Positions 7,276 to 15,959 of a stretch of 64,000 nt of DNA are shown in pieces (position 1 is the first letter of the stretch; each line of letters opens with the position of its first letter). Below the pieces are notes generated by a model. That model made no database searches. It worked only from the letters and a program-made list of their open reading frames with translations, and was not told the origin of the DNA. The translations under genes and the position numbers were made by a program. This DNA is from Bradyrhizobium sediminis. Its GTDB lineage: Bacteria > Pseudomonadota > Alphaproteobacteria > Rhizobiales > Xanthobacteraceae. The stretch lies in assembly GCF_018736105.1 (NCBI RefSeq), contig NZ_CP076135.1, forward strand, positions 2,726,001 through 2,790,000. Direction: 5' to 3'.

Positions 7276-8559
7276 TCAGCGCGCCGAGCCGACCGATCGC
7301 GGCAGCAGTTTCTGCACGTCGGCGGCCATGTCGGCGAGCACGGCATCGGGCTCCTTGGTGCGCGTGCCGCTGACGATGGTGTTGAGGTGGTCCTTGATGA
7401 CGTCGGTGATCTTCAGGCCGTTGTCGCCCGGGAATGCGTACCACTTGGTCAGGAGCGGCAGCTGCTTGACCGCGGTGTAGTTGTTCGGGTTCTTGACGTA
7501 GAAGTCCTTCAGATAGACTTCGTTGGTGACCTTGTTGGGCGGCATATAGCCGGTGGTCTGGGCCATGATCGCCGCGCCCTTTGGGCCGGTCCAGAACTTT
7601 ACTACCTCCCAGGAAGCGTCGCGCTTGGCCTTGTCCTTGGCGAGGATCATGACCACGTTGCCGCCGGCCGGCAGCCGGCCGTTCGGGCTCACGACGTCGG
7701 GGAAGGTATGCGTCTTCAGCTTGAACTTGTCGCCGATCATCTGCGTCACCTTGTTCAGGTCCGAGGTCGAGGTGACGTGGATGCCGGTCTTGCCGGCGGC
7801 GAACGCCGCGCGCATTGCGGGCTGATCGAGGTTGGGCATGCCGCCATCGCTGACGAGGCGCGCCAGCGTCCGGATAGCGAACTGGCCTTCCGGGCCGTTG
7901 AACGCCACCTTGGTCTCATCGGCGTTCAGCATCGAGCCGCCGCGGGAGAACACCGGCGCCTGCCACAGCCAGTTGCCGGTGATGTCCCAGGAATAGGTGA
8001 TGCCGTTGACGTCGGGCGCGCTGGCCTTGATCTTTTTGGCCAGATCGATGATGCCGTCCCACGTCGTCGGCAGGTTCTCAGGATCGGCGCCGGCCTTCGT
8101 GGCGAGATCGAGATTGACATAGACGATCGGCAGCGAGATCGCGAACGGCAGCGCGTAAACCTTGCCGCTGGAGGTGCCGATGTCGAACATGGCCTGGTGG
8201 AAGCCCTGCTTGTCGAAATCTTTTTCGGCAGCGATGTAGCCGTCGAGCGGAGCGGGAATGCTCTTGTCGACGAGCACGCGGATACGGTTGAGGCCCTGGA
8301 AGCTGACGTCGGGCATCTGGCTGGTGACGGCCTCGCGCAGCACGCGCTGGGTGCCGTCCTCGTAGGATTCATAAGGTGCGCGCAGCGTCACCTTGATGTC
8401 CGGCCTGACCTTGGCGAACTCTTCCGCGATCTTCTTGTGGGTCTCGGTGAACAGTTCCGGGTAGGGATACTGCAGCACCACTTCGGTCTGGCTCTGGGCG
8501 TGTGCGCCGGCGACGCTGGCAAGCACCGCTAGTGCAGCGACAGTCATTCTCTTCAACAT
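7276..8559 (-). CDS. ugpB: ABC transporter periplasmic binding protein, UgpB-like
   Basis: 427 residues with a Sec signal peptide (MLKRMTVAALAVLASVAGAH, cleaved near AHA-QS). It is a family-1 extracellular solute-binding protein, of the kind that serves sn-glycerol-3-phosphate or glycerophosphodiester uptake. The AGKTGIHVTSTSD and LPAGGNVVMI segments are typical of this fold. It is fourth in the order ATPase-permease-permease-binding protein-PDE-PDE, 33 bp after the second permease gene. The PhoB box at the operon head and the phosphodiesterases downstream support a phosphate-ester ligand, but a sugar ligand is possible from sequence alone. The symbol is by analogy. Confidence 0.75.
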   Translation of the reverse strand: MLKRMTVAALAVLASVAGAHAQSQTEVVLQYPYPELFTETHKKIAEEFAKVRPDIKVTLRAPYESYEDGTQRVLREAVTSQMPDVSFQGLNRIRVLVDKSIPAPLDGYIAAEKDFDKQGFHQAMFDIGTSSGKVYALPFAISLPIVYVNLDLATKAGADPENLPTTWDGIIDLAKKIKASAPDVNGITYSWDITGNWLWQAPVFSRGGSMLNADETKVAFNGPEGQFAIRTLARLVSDGGMPNLDQPAMRAAFAAGKTGIHVTSTSDLNKVTQMIGDKFKLKTHTFPDVVSPNGRLPAGGNVVMILAKDKAKRDASWEVVKFWTGPKGAAIMAQTTGYMPPNKVTNEVYLKDFYVKNPNNYTAVKQLPLLTKWYAFPGDNGLKITDVIKDHLNTIVSGTRTKEPDAVLADMAADVQKLLPRSVGSAR

Positions 8560-8592
8560 CGATATCTCCTTCGTTACGATTGCACCTGAGGT

Positions 8593-9429
8593 CTATTTGA
8601 TGCCGGTCAGCGTGATGCCCTCGATGAACCGGCGTTGGGCAAGCAGGAACGCGACGACGAGCGGCGCGATGATGACGATGGCGGCCGCCATCAGCGGGCC
8701 GTAATTGGTGCCGGCTTCCTCGTTGCGGAAGCTGGCGACGCCGAGCGGCGGCGTCCGCAAATGTTCGCTGTTGAGCACGATCAGCGGCCAGAAATAGTCG
8801 TTCCAGTGTGCGACCACCGAGAAGATGCCGAAGGCGGTCAGGGCCGGAATCGCGGTCGGCAGCATCACGCGCCAGACGATGCCGAACTCGGAGATGCCGT
8901 CCATCCGTGCGGCCTCGATCAGGTCGTCCGGCACGGTCTTGAAGAATTGCCGCATCAGGAAGATCCCGAACGCCGAGATCGTGAAGGGCACGATCAGCGC
9001 CGCATAGCTGTCCAGGATTCCGAGCTTGTGAAACAGCAGGAACACCGGGATCGCGATCGCCTGCGGCGGAATCAGGATGCAGAACAGCACCAGTGCGAAC
9101 AACACTTCACGGCCGGCGAACCGCAGCTTGGCCAGCGCATAGGCGGCGGGCAGCGCGATCAGCACCTGCAGGGTGAAGATCGATACCGTGACCACAACGC
9201 CGTTTATCAGGAACCGCCACAGATTGGCCTTGCCGAAGGCCACGGCGAAATTGTCCCACAGCGCGAAGCTGTGCGGGATGAAGTGGATATTGGTGGTGAA
9301 GATTTCGGTCTGCGGCTTCGACGCCGTCGAAATCATCCAGAGGAACGGCAGCAGGATGAACGCGGCGCCGCATAACAGCAGCACATGCCGCGCGGCGGAC
9401 CAGGCGACGGTGCGGCGGTGCGGCGTCAT
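8593..9429 (-). CDS. ugpE: ABC transporter permease, UgpE-like
   Basis: 278 residues with six predicted membrane helices, beginning HVLLLCGAAFILLPFLWMIS. The cytoplasmic coupling motif EAARMDGISEFGIVWRVMLP (EAA..DG......F..I.LP) docks the ATPase. Its ATG overlaps the stop of the preceding permease by 4 bp, so translation is coupled. It forms the inner-membrane channel with the UgpA-like subunit. Confidence 0.82.
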   Translation of the reverse strand: MTPHRRTVAWSAARHVLLLCGAAFILLPFLWMISTASKPQTEIFTTNIHFIPHSFALWDNFAVAFGKANLWRFLINGVVVTVSIFTLQVLIALPAAYALAKLRFAGREVLFALVLFCILIPPQAIAIPVFLLFHKLGILDSYAALIVPFTISAFGIFLMRQFFKTVPDDLIEAARMDGISEFGIVWRVMLPTAIPALTAFGIFSVVAHWNDYFWPLIVLNSEHLRTPPLGVASFRNEEAGTNYGPLMAAAIVIIAPLVVAFLLAQRRFIEGITLTGIK

Positions 9430-10373
9430 GCGTAATGCACTCCGCGGTTCGCCAGCGCCGACTTGACCAGCGTCAGCAGCAGCACGAACACCAAGAATAC
9501 CACGGTCAGTGCTGCGCCATAGCCCGAGCGGAAGAACTCGAAGCTCTCGACATACATGGTGTGGATCAGAACTTCGGATGATTTCGACGGTCCGCCCTTG
9601 GTCAGCACATGGACGGTGTCGAACACCTGAAACGAGCGGATACCGGTGATGACCACGACGAACACGGTGGTCGGTCCCAGCATTGGCCAAGTCACGAGCC
9701 GAAATCGCGCCCAGGCGCCGTGCGCGCCGTCGATTTCGGCGGCGTCGTAGAGCTGCTTGGGGATCGACACCAGGCCGGCGAGAAACAGCACCATGTTGAA
9801 GCCGAGCGCCTGCCAGATGCCGATCACGCAGAGCGCATAGAGCGCGGTGCGGCGGTCCTGCAGCCAGCTGTGACCCTCGAGCCCCATGCCGTGCAGCAGT
9901 CCGTTGACCAGGCCGAACTGCGGATGCAGCATGAATTCCCAGACGATCGACATCGCAATCAGCGTTGCCATCACCGGCAGGAAGTAGATGGTGCGATACC
10001 ACGCCCTCAAGCTGCTGCCGCTCTCGATCAAGAGCGCCACGCCGAGTCCCAGCGCCACTGCTGCGGGCACCACGATCGCGACATAGGTCAGTGTGTTGCG
10101 CAGCGAGATCCAGAACACCCTGTCGGCAAACATCTCCTGATAGTTCGCAAGGCCGATCCAGGAGAATTGCGGGCTTCCGAGCTGGTAGTCGGTGAACGAC
10201 AGCGCGATGACGCCGAGCAGCGGCCCGAGCAGCAGCAGGCACATCAGGACGAAGGCGGGTGCCGCCATCGCCAGCGCAGGCCGCGAGCGGTTTTGGCCTT
10301 GCGTCCTTGGCTGCATCGTTGCGACCGCTCGGCGGCCGGCCGGAATCGCTGTCGCGATGAGGGTATCAGCCAA
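9426..10373 (-). CDS. ugpA: ABC transporter permease, UgpA-like
   Basis: 315 residues. After a ~35-residue polar N-terminus come six helices, the first near residues 36-60. The EAA loop reads YDAAEIDGAHGAWARFRLVT, followed by WPML. It is typical of the first permease of CUT1-family (MalF/UgpA) importers. The start overlaps the ATPase gene by 8 bp. It pairs with the UgpE-like protein in the inner membrane. Confidence 0.82.
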   Translation of the reverse strand: MADTLIATAIPAGRRAVATMQPRTQGQNRSRPALAMAAPAFVLMCLLLLGPLLGVIALSFTDYQLGSPQFSWIGLANYQEMFADRVFWISLRNTLTYVAIVVPAAVALGLGVALLIESGSSLRAWYRTIYFLPVMATLIAMSIVWEFMLHPQFGLVNGLLHGMGLEGHSWLQDRRTALYALCVIGIWQALGFNMVLFLAGLVSIPKQLYDAAEIDGAHGAWARFRLVTWPMLGPTTVFVVVITGIRSFQVFDTVHVLTKGGPSKSSEVLIHTMYVESFEFFRSGYGAALTVVFLVFVLLLTLVKSALANRGVHYA

Positions 10374-11526
10374 GGGCCTTCTCCCGCACGCGCCCGCTGC
10401 GAACCGGCGCCGCGACCTCGATGCGCTTGCCGGCGGTGTCGAATACCCTGACGGCGCTGGCGGAAAAGCCGAGGTGGATCGCGCTTCCGATCGCCGGCAG
10501 CGGCCGGTCGGGGCTGACCCGCGCGAGCAAGGGCAGGTCGATGCGATCGACCCGGACGTGAACGAATGCCTCCGCGCCGAGGTTTTCCAGATGCACGACG
10601 GTGCCGGTAATGGCGCCCGGGCCGGCGCCGAGCTCCATGCGCTCCGGGCGCACGCAGACCGAGCAGCGGCCCGCCGCGGCCGGGGTGCTCAGGCCAAGCG
10701 GCCGTCCCAGTACCTCCAGGCCGCCGTCGTCGCGGACGACACCGGGCAGGGCGTTGATCTTGGGGCTGCCGACGAATTCCGCGACCCGGATATCCTGGGG
10801 ATTTTCGTAGACCTCGGCCGGCGTTCCGATCTGAACGATGTGGCCCCCGATCATGACCGCGATGCGGCTCGACATCGTCATCGCTTCGGCCTGGTCATGT
10901 GTGACGTAGACGAAGGTGGCCTTCAGTTGGCGGTGCAGTTGCGCGAGCTCCGTGCGCATATGCACCCGGAGTTTGGCGTCCAGGTTCGACAGCGGCTCGT
11001 CGAACAGAAAGCCGACCGGCTGGCGTACGATGGCGCGGCCGACGGCGACACGCTGCCGCTGGCCGCCGGACAGTTGTCCCGGCTTGCGCTTGAGCAGCCC
11101 CGAAAGTTCGAGTTGGGCGGCAACGCGCTCGACCTCTTCGCGGATGCCGCGTTCGGTGCTGGCGCGGCCGGGATGGAGCCGGCCGACCAGGGGCGTGCGC
11201 GCCAGCGCGGAATGGCGTCGCATCCGCAGCGGCACGGCAATATTGTCGAACACGGTCAGGTGCGGATACAGCGCGTAGGACTGAAACACCATCGCGAGGT
11301 TGCGGGCGCTGGGCCTGATACCGTCGACCTGAACGCCTTCAATACGTACCTCACCGGAGCTCTGGGGCTCCAGACCGGCGATGACACGCAGCAAAGTCGA
11401 CTTGCCGCAGCCGGAGGGGCCGATCAGCGCGATGAATTCGCCGTCCTCGATCGCAAGATCGATGCCCTTCAGGATTTCCGTCGAGTCGAATGTCTTGCGA
11501 ATTGCTCTCAGTTCGATCTTCGCCAT
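10366..11526 (-). CDS. ugpC: ABC transporter ATPase, UgpC/MalK-like
   Basis: 386 residues. Walker A is GPSGCGKST near 37-45, the signature LSGGQRQRVAVGRAI near 150, and Walker B FLFDEPLSNLDAKLR followed by the H-loop VTHDQAEAM. The C-terminal TOBE/regulatory domain (residues ~240-386) is of MalK/UgpC type. An extra ~20-residue segment after PLRMRRH lengthens the helical domain. It is the first gene of the operon; the ATG at 11526 lies 54 bp below a PhoB box at 11580-11597. It energises uptake through the UgpA/E channel. Confidence 0.83.
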   Translation of the reverse strand: MAKIELRAIRKTFDSTEILKGIDLAIEDGEFIALIGPSGCGKSTLLRVIAGLEPQSSGEVRIEGVQVDGIRPSARNLAMVFQSYALYPHLTVFDNIAVPLRMRRHSALARTPLVGRLHPGRASTERGIREEVERVAAQLELSGLLKRKPGQLSGGQRQRVAVGRAIVRQPVGFLFDEPLSNLDAKLRVHMRTELAQLHRQLKATFVYVTHDQAEAMTMSSRIAVMIGGHIVQIGTPAEVYENPQDIRVAEFVGSPKINALPGVVRDDGGLEVLGRPLGLSTPAAAGRCSVCVRPERMELGAGPGAITGTVVHLENLGAEAFVHVRVDRIDLPLLARVSPDRPLPAIGSAIHLGFSASAVRVFDTAGKRIEVAAPVRSGRVREKALG

Positions 11527-11579
11527 TTCGTCGGTGCCCCAACTGCAATGCAGCAATGGGCGATGATTAGGGGAGGCGC

Positions 11580-11597
11580 TTGACAGTCACATAACAG
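11580..11597 (-). promoter_or_regulatory. PhoB box upstream of the ugp-like operon
   Basis: On the minus strand: CTGTTAT-GTGA-CTGTCAA, two 7-bp direct repeats with 11-bp period, matching the PhoB consensus CTGTCAT-N4-CTGTCAT. It starts 54 bp upstream of the ATPase gene. Confidence 0.72.
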
Positions 11598-11689
11598 TCA
11601 AAGGATTTCCCTATCTTCAACCCAACCTTTCCCTCTGGCTCATTCCCGAGCGCCATGGGAGGCGATCGGTGCTGGAGGCTTGAATTGAA

Positions 11690-12553
11690 ATGGCTTTGAC
11701 GTCTTCGCGCGTGCGTGCCGTCAATGCGGTCTTTGAAGCCGGTAATTTTTCGGCTGCGGCAAGACGTCTCGGCGTCTCGCAGCCTTCGATCGCGCAGTTG
11801 GTTCGCGAACTCGAGTCCGAGTTCGATGTCAGGCTTTTTGATCGGCATGGCCATAGCCTGGTGGCAACCCCGCTTTGCCGTCAGCTCTATGCGGCGACCA
11901 ACCGAATCCAAGCGATGGAAGCCGATGCGGTCGCGATCCTCGAGCAGCGTGAGGAATTGGCGGGAGGTGAACTGCGCGTCGGGCTCGGTAACTCGATGCC
12001 GGGAATGGCGCTCATTTCCTCGTTCAAGGGGGTCTATCCAAAAATCCAGATTCGCGTTGAAATCGGTAACTGGTCGGACATCGTGGCCGCCGTTATCGAC
12101 CGGCGCGTCGACGTCGCAGTACTCCCCGAAGTACCCCAGGATCGCCGCTTTCGATCGGAGGTTTGCCTCAGCCAGCGGGTCGTCGCGATTTGCCATCCCG
12201 GGCATCCGCTAAATCGGTGCCAGGTGCCGATCGCCGAATTGATGCAGTACCCTCTGGTGTTCCGCACCGGAAATTCCTCAACCCAACGCGTCGTAGACAA
12301 GGCTTTCCGTGCAGCAGGACTGCGGCCCGAGCCCGCGATCGTCGTCAATACAAGGGAAGGCATGCTGGAGGCGGTGGCGAACCAGCTCGGCATCGGGTTT
12401 ATCTGGGAGCACGGGTCAAGCCGCATCGATCGGATCGCGAAAGTCGTGGTGACGGAAATGGACGTTGAACTGCCCGAGTATATTTTCTCGCTGATCGGCG
12501 CGAAGGGAAAGCTCGTGGAATTGTTCTTTCACTCTCGCAGCCTGCTGCCATAG
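11690..12553 (+). CDS. LysR-type transcriptional regulator
   Basis: 287 residues. The N-terminal winged helix-turn-helix (residues ~1-60) reads FSAAARRLGVSQPSIAQLVR, followed by the usual LESEFDVRLFDR. The C-terminal effector domain is periplasmic-binding-protein-like (GELRVGLGNSMPG..., GIGFIWEHG). It is divergent from the ugp-like operon across a 163-bp region that holds the PhoB box, the usual layout when a LysR protein controls its divergent neighbour; it is also followed by phoD. The effector is unknown. The regulatory target is inference from position. Confidence 0.88.
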   Translation: MALTSSRVRAVNAVFEAGNFSAAARRLGVSQPSIAQLVRELESEFDVRLFDRHGHSLVATPLCRQLYAATNRIQAMEADAVAILEQREELAGGELRVGLGNSMPGMALISSFKGVYPKIQIRVEIGNWSDIVAAVIDRRVDVAVLPEVPQDRRFRSEVCLSQRVVAICHPGHPLNRCQVPIAELMQYPLVFRTGNSSTQRVVDKAFRAAGLRPEPAIVVNTREGMLEAVANQLGIGFIWEHGSSRIDRIAKVVVTEMDVELPEYIFSLIGAKGKLVELFFHSRSLLP

Positions 12554-12564
12554 GGGTCATCGGC

Positions 12565-12582
12565 CTGTCGCAAAACCTTCGG
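12565..12582 (+). promoter_or_regulatory. Weak PhoB-box-like repeat before phoD
   Basis: CTGTCGC-AAAA-CCTTCGG: the first half-site is good, the second poor. The segment CTGTCGCAAAAC is identical to the start of the candidate box in front of btaA. It lies 56 bp before the phoD ATG. Confidence 0.35.
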
Positions 12583-12637
12583 CCCAGAGTCAAGTTGAGC
12601 GGGCACCCTTCGTCGCGATTCGACGAGGGCGCCGGGG

Positions 12638-14221
12638 ATGACTTTTGCAATACGCGCGAAACACTTTCTGACCAGACGGCAGTTGCTGGTCCGTTCAGCA
12701 TCGACGGTCGCGCTGGCGGGGATGGGAGGCCTCGCGATTCCCTATCTGAGCCGCGCCGCGGATCGCCCGCGGATTGCAGGCGGAATTGCATCGGGTGATG
12801 TCGCAGCCGATTCCGCTGTCATATGGGCGAGAGCCGATCGGCCGGCGCGCATGCTGGTGGAGTGCTCCACCGATGAAAGTTTCAGGACCATCATTGGCGT
12901 CGCATCGTCGGAAGCGTTGCCGGATTCCGACTTTACTTCAAAATTGCTGATCGAGGGCCTGCCGCCCGGGCATGACATCTTCTATCGGGTGCGCTTCGAA
13001 GATATCACCGAGACCGGGATCGCGGGCGAAGCGCAGACCGGGCATTTCCGCACGGCGCCCGTTGAGCGCCGCTCGATCTCGTTCGTCTGGTCGGGCGATA
13101 CCGCGGGCCAGGGCTGGGGCATCGATCCCTCCCGTGGCGGCATGCGAACTTACCGGACCATGCTCGAAAATCATCCGGACTTCTTCATTCATTCCGGCGA
13201 TCACATCTACGCCGATTGTCCGATCCCGTCCGAACTGAAAATGCCGGACGGCAACATCTGGCGGAACATCGTCACGGAAGAGAAATCCGTTGTCGCGCAC
13301 AGCCTCGCGCAGTTTCGCGGCAACTACAAGTACAACTTGCTCGACGTGAATTTGCGCGCCTTCAACGCGCAGGTGCCGATGCTCGCGCAGTGGGACGATC
13401 ATGAAGTGACCAATGACTGGTCGCCGCTCGGAACCACCGATGAGACCGGATATGCCGAGGACGGCACGTCGAAACTGGTGGCTCGGGCAGCCCGCGCATT
13501 TCACGAGTTCATGCCGATCCGCAAGGTGCCGACGCAGGCGGGCCGCCTCTATCGCCGGATCGGATACGGGCCGCTGCTCGACGTCTTCCTGATCGACATG
13601 CGCAGCTACCGCGATTCGACATGGAACAAACGCGACGACCGCAGCGACACCTGCGTCCTCGGAGCGGTCCAGCTGGCCTGGCTGAAGCGAGAGCTCGCGG
13701 CCTCGAATGCGACCTGGAAGGTCATCGCCGCAGACCTGCCGATCGGGTTGATCAGCGAAGATGCGATTGCACTTGGCAATGGCCCGCCGGAGCGGCGCGA
13801 AAACGAAATTGCCGATCTGTTGTCGTTCATGAAGCGCGCCGGCATCAGGAATACGGTGTGGCTGACCGCCGATATGCACTATACGGCCGCGCACCGTTAC
13901 GATCCGAACCGCGCGGTATTCAGGGATTTCGAGCCGTTCTGGGAATTCGTCTCCGGCCCGCTGCATGCCGGGACCTGGGCGCCCGGCCAACTGGATAATA
14001 CATTCGGTCCGGTGGCGGCGTTTCAAAAGGGCTGCAGCGCAGAGCAGGGCGAGAACCTCGCGCCGTGTTTCGGACTGCAGTTCTTCGGCCGCGTCGATAT
14101 CGACGGCCGATCGGAGGTCATGACGGTGACATTGAAGGACGTCGACGATCGGGACCTGTGGTCTGTCGACATCGAGCCGCGGCCGGACGCGCGACCGGCC
14201 CGAACCTTGGCTCAGTATTGA
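12638..14221 (+). CDS. phoD: Alkaline phosphatase D (PhoD), Tat-exported
   Basis: 527 residues. The N-terminus carries a twin-arginine signal (FLTRRQLLVRSASTVALAG) ending near AAD. A PhoD N-terminal immunoglobulin-like domain (GIASGDVAADSAVIWARAD, residues ~48-135) precedes the metallophosphatase domain with WSGDTAGQGWG, HSGDHIYAD, WDDHEVTND and TADMHYTAAH, the metal ligands of the Ca/Fe-dependent enzyme. It hydrolyses phosphomonoesters and some diesters in the periplasm. It follows the LysR gene by 84 bp and lies in the phosphate island. Length is normal. Confidence 0.92.
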   Translation: MTFAIRAKHFLTRRQLLVRSASTVALAGMGGLAIPYLSRAADRPRIAGGIASGDVAADSAVIWARADRPARMLVECSTDESFRTIIGVASSEALPDSDFTSKLLIEGLPPGHDIFYRVRFEDITETGIAGEAQTGHFRTAPVERRSISFVWSGDTAGQGWGIDPSRGGMRTYRTMLENHPDFFIHSGDHIYADCPIPSELKMPDGNIWRNIVTEEKSVVAHSLAQFRGNYKYNLLDVNLRAFNAQVPMLAQWDDHEVTNDWSPLGTTDETGYAEDGTSKLVARAARAFHEFMPIRKVPTQAGRLYRRIGYGPLLDVFLIDMRSYRDSTWNKRDDRSDTCVLGAVQLAWLKRELAASNATWKVIAADLPIGLISEDAIALGNGPPERRENEIADLLSFMKRAGIRNTVWLTADMHYTAAHRYDPNRAVFRDFEPFWEFVSGPLHAGTWAPGQLDNTFGPVAAFQKGCSAEQGENLAPCFGLQFFGRVDIDGRSEVMTVTLKDVDDRDLWSVDIEPRPDARPARTLAQY

Positions 14222-14296
14222 GCCGATTGGCGCAGCCCCACGGCAGGTACCGCCAATCGCGTGCTCGCCATGATGCAATCCCCCCGAAGCGGCGTT

Positions 14297-15946
14297 CTAT
14301 TGACCGGCCTGCATCTCTTTTCGCCTGGTCCGAGGCGGGACCGCCTTTGACTTCCGAAGATGGTCGTCACCAGTGCCGGATCGCCAGCTCGCTATTTCAG
14401 CAAGCTCTGCCTCGGGCCGCGTCGCGATCGTCTCGCGTCGGCCCAGATAGAGCTTGCCACTGTCGCCGTCGATGGTGATCCAGTCGCTTCCCGATATCGT
14501 CGTGCCTGCGAGCTGCGCGCGGTCGGCGGCGCCGTCGATCGTCATGCCGCTGCATCCGACGACGCAGGGCTTCCCCATCTGGCGCGCGACCAGCGCTGCA
14601 TGCGCGGTGCGGGCGCCTACCGATGTCACAATGCCTGCCGCGACGGCAAAACCCGCGACGTCGGCGGTGCTGGTATCGGGTCGCATCAGAATCACCGGGT
14701 CACCTGCGGCTGCCAGGCGTTGGGCGCTTTCGGAGCAGAACGCCGCGCGTCCCACCGCGATGCCGCCCGACGCGCCGATTCCGACCGTGACGGGATCGTC
14801 CGCCGATGCCAGCGAGACCTGGACGAGGGCGGCAAGATCGATGCCGTCGAGCCGCTGCAGCGCTTCGGACCGGGTCATCAGTCCCTCGTTCACGAGGTCG
14901 ATGGCGATCCGGATCGCCGCACGCGGCGTCCGCTTCGCCGAACGCGTCTGGAGAATCCACAATTTGCCGTCCTCGATCGTGAACTCGACGTCCTGGACGT
15001 CGCCGAACTCGCGTTCGAGGCGCTTGAGAATTTCCTTGAGTGCGGCCGCGATCGTCGGCATCGCGCGGGCGAAGGTCTCTTCCGTGTCGGGCGTCCGGCG
15101 CCCCGAAACTACGTCTTCCCCCTGGGCATCGAGCACGAGGTCGATCATAGGCTGCGGCTGGCCGGTTGAAGGATCCCGCGAGAACGCGACGCCGGCCCCG
15201 GATGAAAGCCCGCCATTGCCGAATACCATGGCCTGAACCGTGACCGCGGTACCACGGAGATCGTCGAGTCTCTGGAGACGGCGGTAGGCCTGCGCCCGCT
15301 CGCTCATCCAGGACCGGTATACGGCCCTCGCCGCGCTGTCGAGTTGCGCCGTCGCATCCTCGAGCCAGTCGTCGTCGCGATCCTCGATCATCGCCTGTTG
15401 GTCGCCGGCGAGACGTTCGAGCGCCTCGCTATCGAGTTCACGGTCGTCAGTGACGCCCTCGCTGGCGATGAGTTCGGCGAGGTGCGCCGCGAACGGCCCG
15501 GGATCGAGGCCCAGCACCGTTTCGGTGTAGCTCTCGAGAAAGCGCCGCCGGCAATCCCATGCCAGTCGCGGCCGGCCGCCGGACCGGATCAGGCCTTGCA
15601 CGGCGGTCGACGTGCAGCCCACGTCGAGCACGGTGTCGAGCATGCCCGGCATCGATCGCGCCGCTCCCGACCGCACCGAAACCAGCAGTGGCTGACGGAC
15701 GTCGCCGAAGCGTTTTCCGGTCGCGCTCTCGAGGAACTCGATGCCCTCCTTCAGTCTGTCGCGCAGGTGGCGCTCGGCATGCGCATCCCCGTCGATGATA
15801 GCAGCGCAGAGCTTGACCGGGAGCACGAAGGCCGGCGGCACCGGCAGACCGAGGGCGGCCATCCGCGCCAGGTTGGCGGCTTTGGCGCCGATCGCGTCGG
15901 CGGAATGTTGTTCGGTCGAAACACCGCCGATACGCACAATATGCAT
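14297..15946 (-). CDS. PPDK-like protein lacking the PEP/pyruvate domain
   Basis: 549 residues against about 870-900 for pyruvate phosphate dikinase. The ATP-grasp part (residues ~1-345) starts with the family motif GAKAANLARMAALGLPVPPA and contains VSVRSGAARSMPGMLDTVLD. The swivelling phosphohistidine domain (~385-500) retains the catalytic His in GARTAHAALVARQMGKPCVV. The C-terminal PEP/pyruvate TIM barrel is missing, with only ~50 residues of polar tail instead. It could autophosphorylate with ATP and Pi but would need another acceptor. The partner gene lies 13 bp upstream in the same direction. Function unknown; the domain calls are firm. Confidence 0.82.
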   Translation of the reverse strand: MHIVRIGGVSTEQHSADAIGAKAANLARMAALGLPVPPAFVLPVKLCAAIIDGDAHAERHLRDRLKEGIEFLESATGKRFGDVRQPLLVSVRSGAARSMPGMLDTVLDVGCTSTAVQGLIRSGGRPRLAWDCRRRFLESYTETVLGLDPGPFAAHLAELIASEGVTDDRELDSEALERLAGDQQAMIEDRDDDWLEDATAQLDSAARAVYRSWMSERAQAYRRLQRLDDLRGTAVTVQAMVFGNGGLSSGAGVAFSRDPSTGQPQPMIDLVLDAQGEDVVSGRRTPDTEETFARAMPTIAAALKEILKRLEREFGDVQDVEFTIEDGKLWILQTRSAKRTPRAAIRIAIDLVNEGLMTRSEALQRLDGIDLAALVQVSLASADDPVTVGIGASGGIAVGRAAFCSESAQRLAAAGDPVILMRPDTSTADVAGFAVAAGIVTSVGARTAHAALVARQMGKPCVVGCSGMTIDGAADRAQLAGTTISGSDWITIDGDSGKLYLGRRETIATRPEAELAEIASWRSGTGDDHLRKSKAVPPRTRRKEMQAGQ

Positions 15947-15959
15947 AGGCTGGCCCTTC

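Noticed and set aside
7177..8532. Long plus-strand frame opposite the ugpB-like gene
   Set aside because: Pure antisense of a clearly coding gene with a signal peptide and family motifs.
12938..14278. 446-codon minus-strand frame opposite phoD
   Set aside because: phoD has Tat signal and metal motifs; the opposite frame has none and is Arg/His-rich, as GC shadows are.
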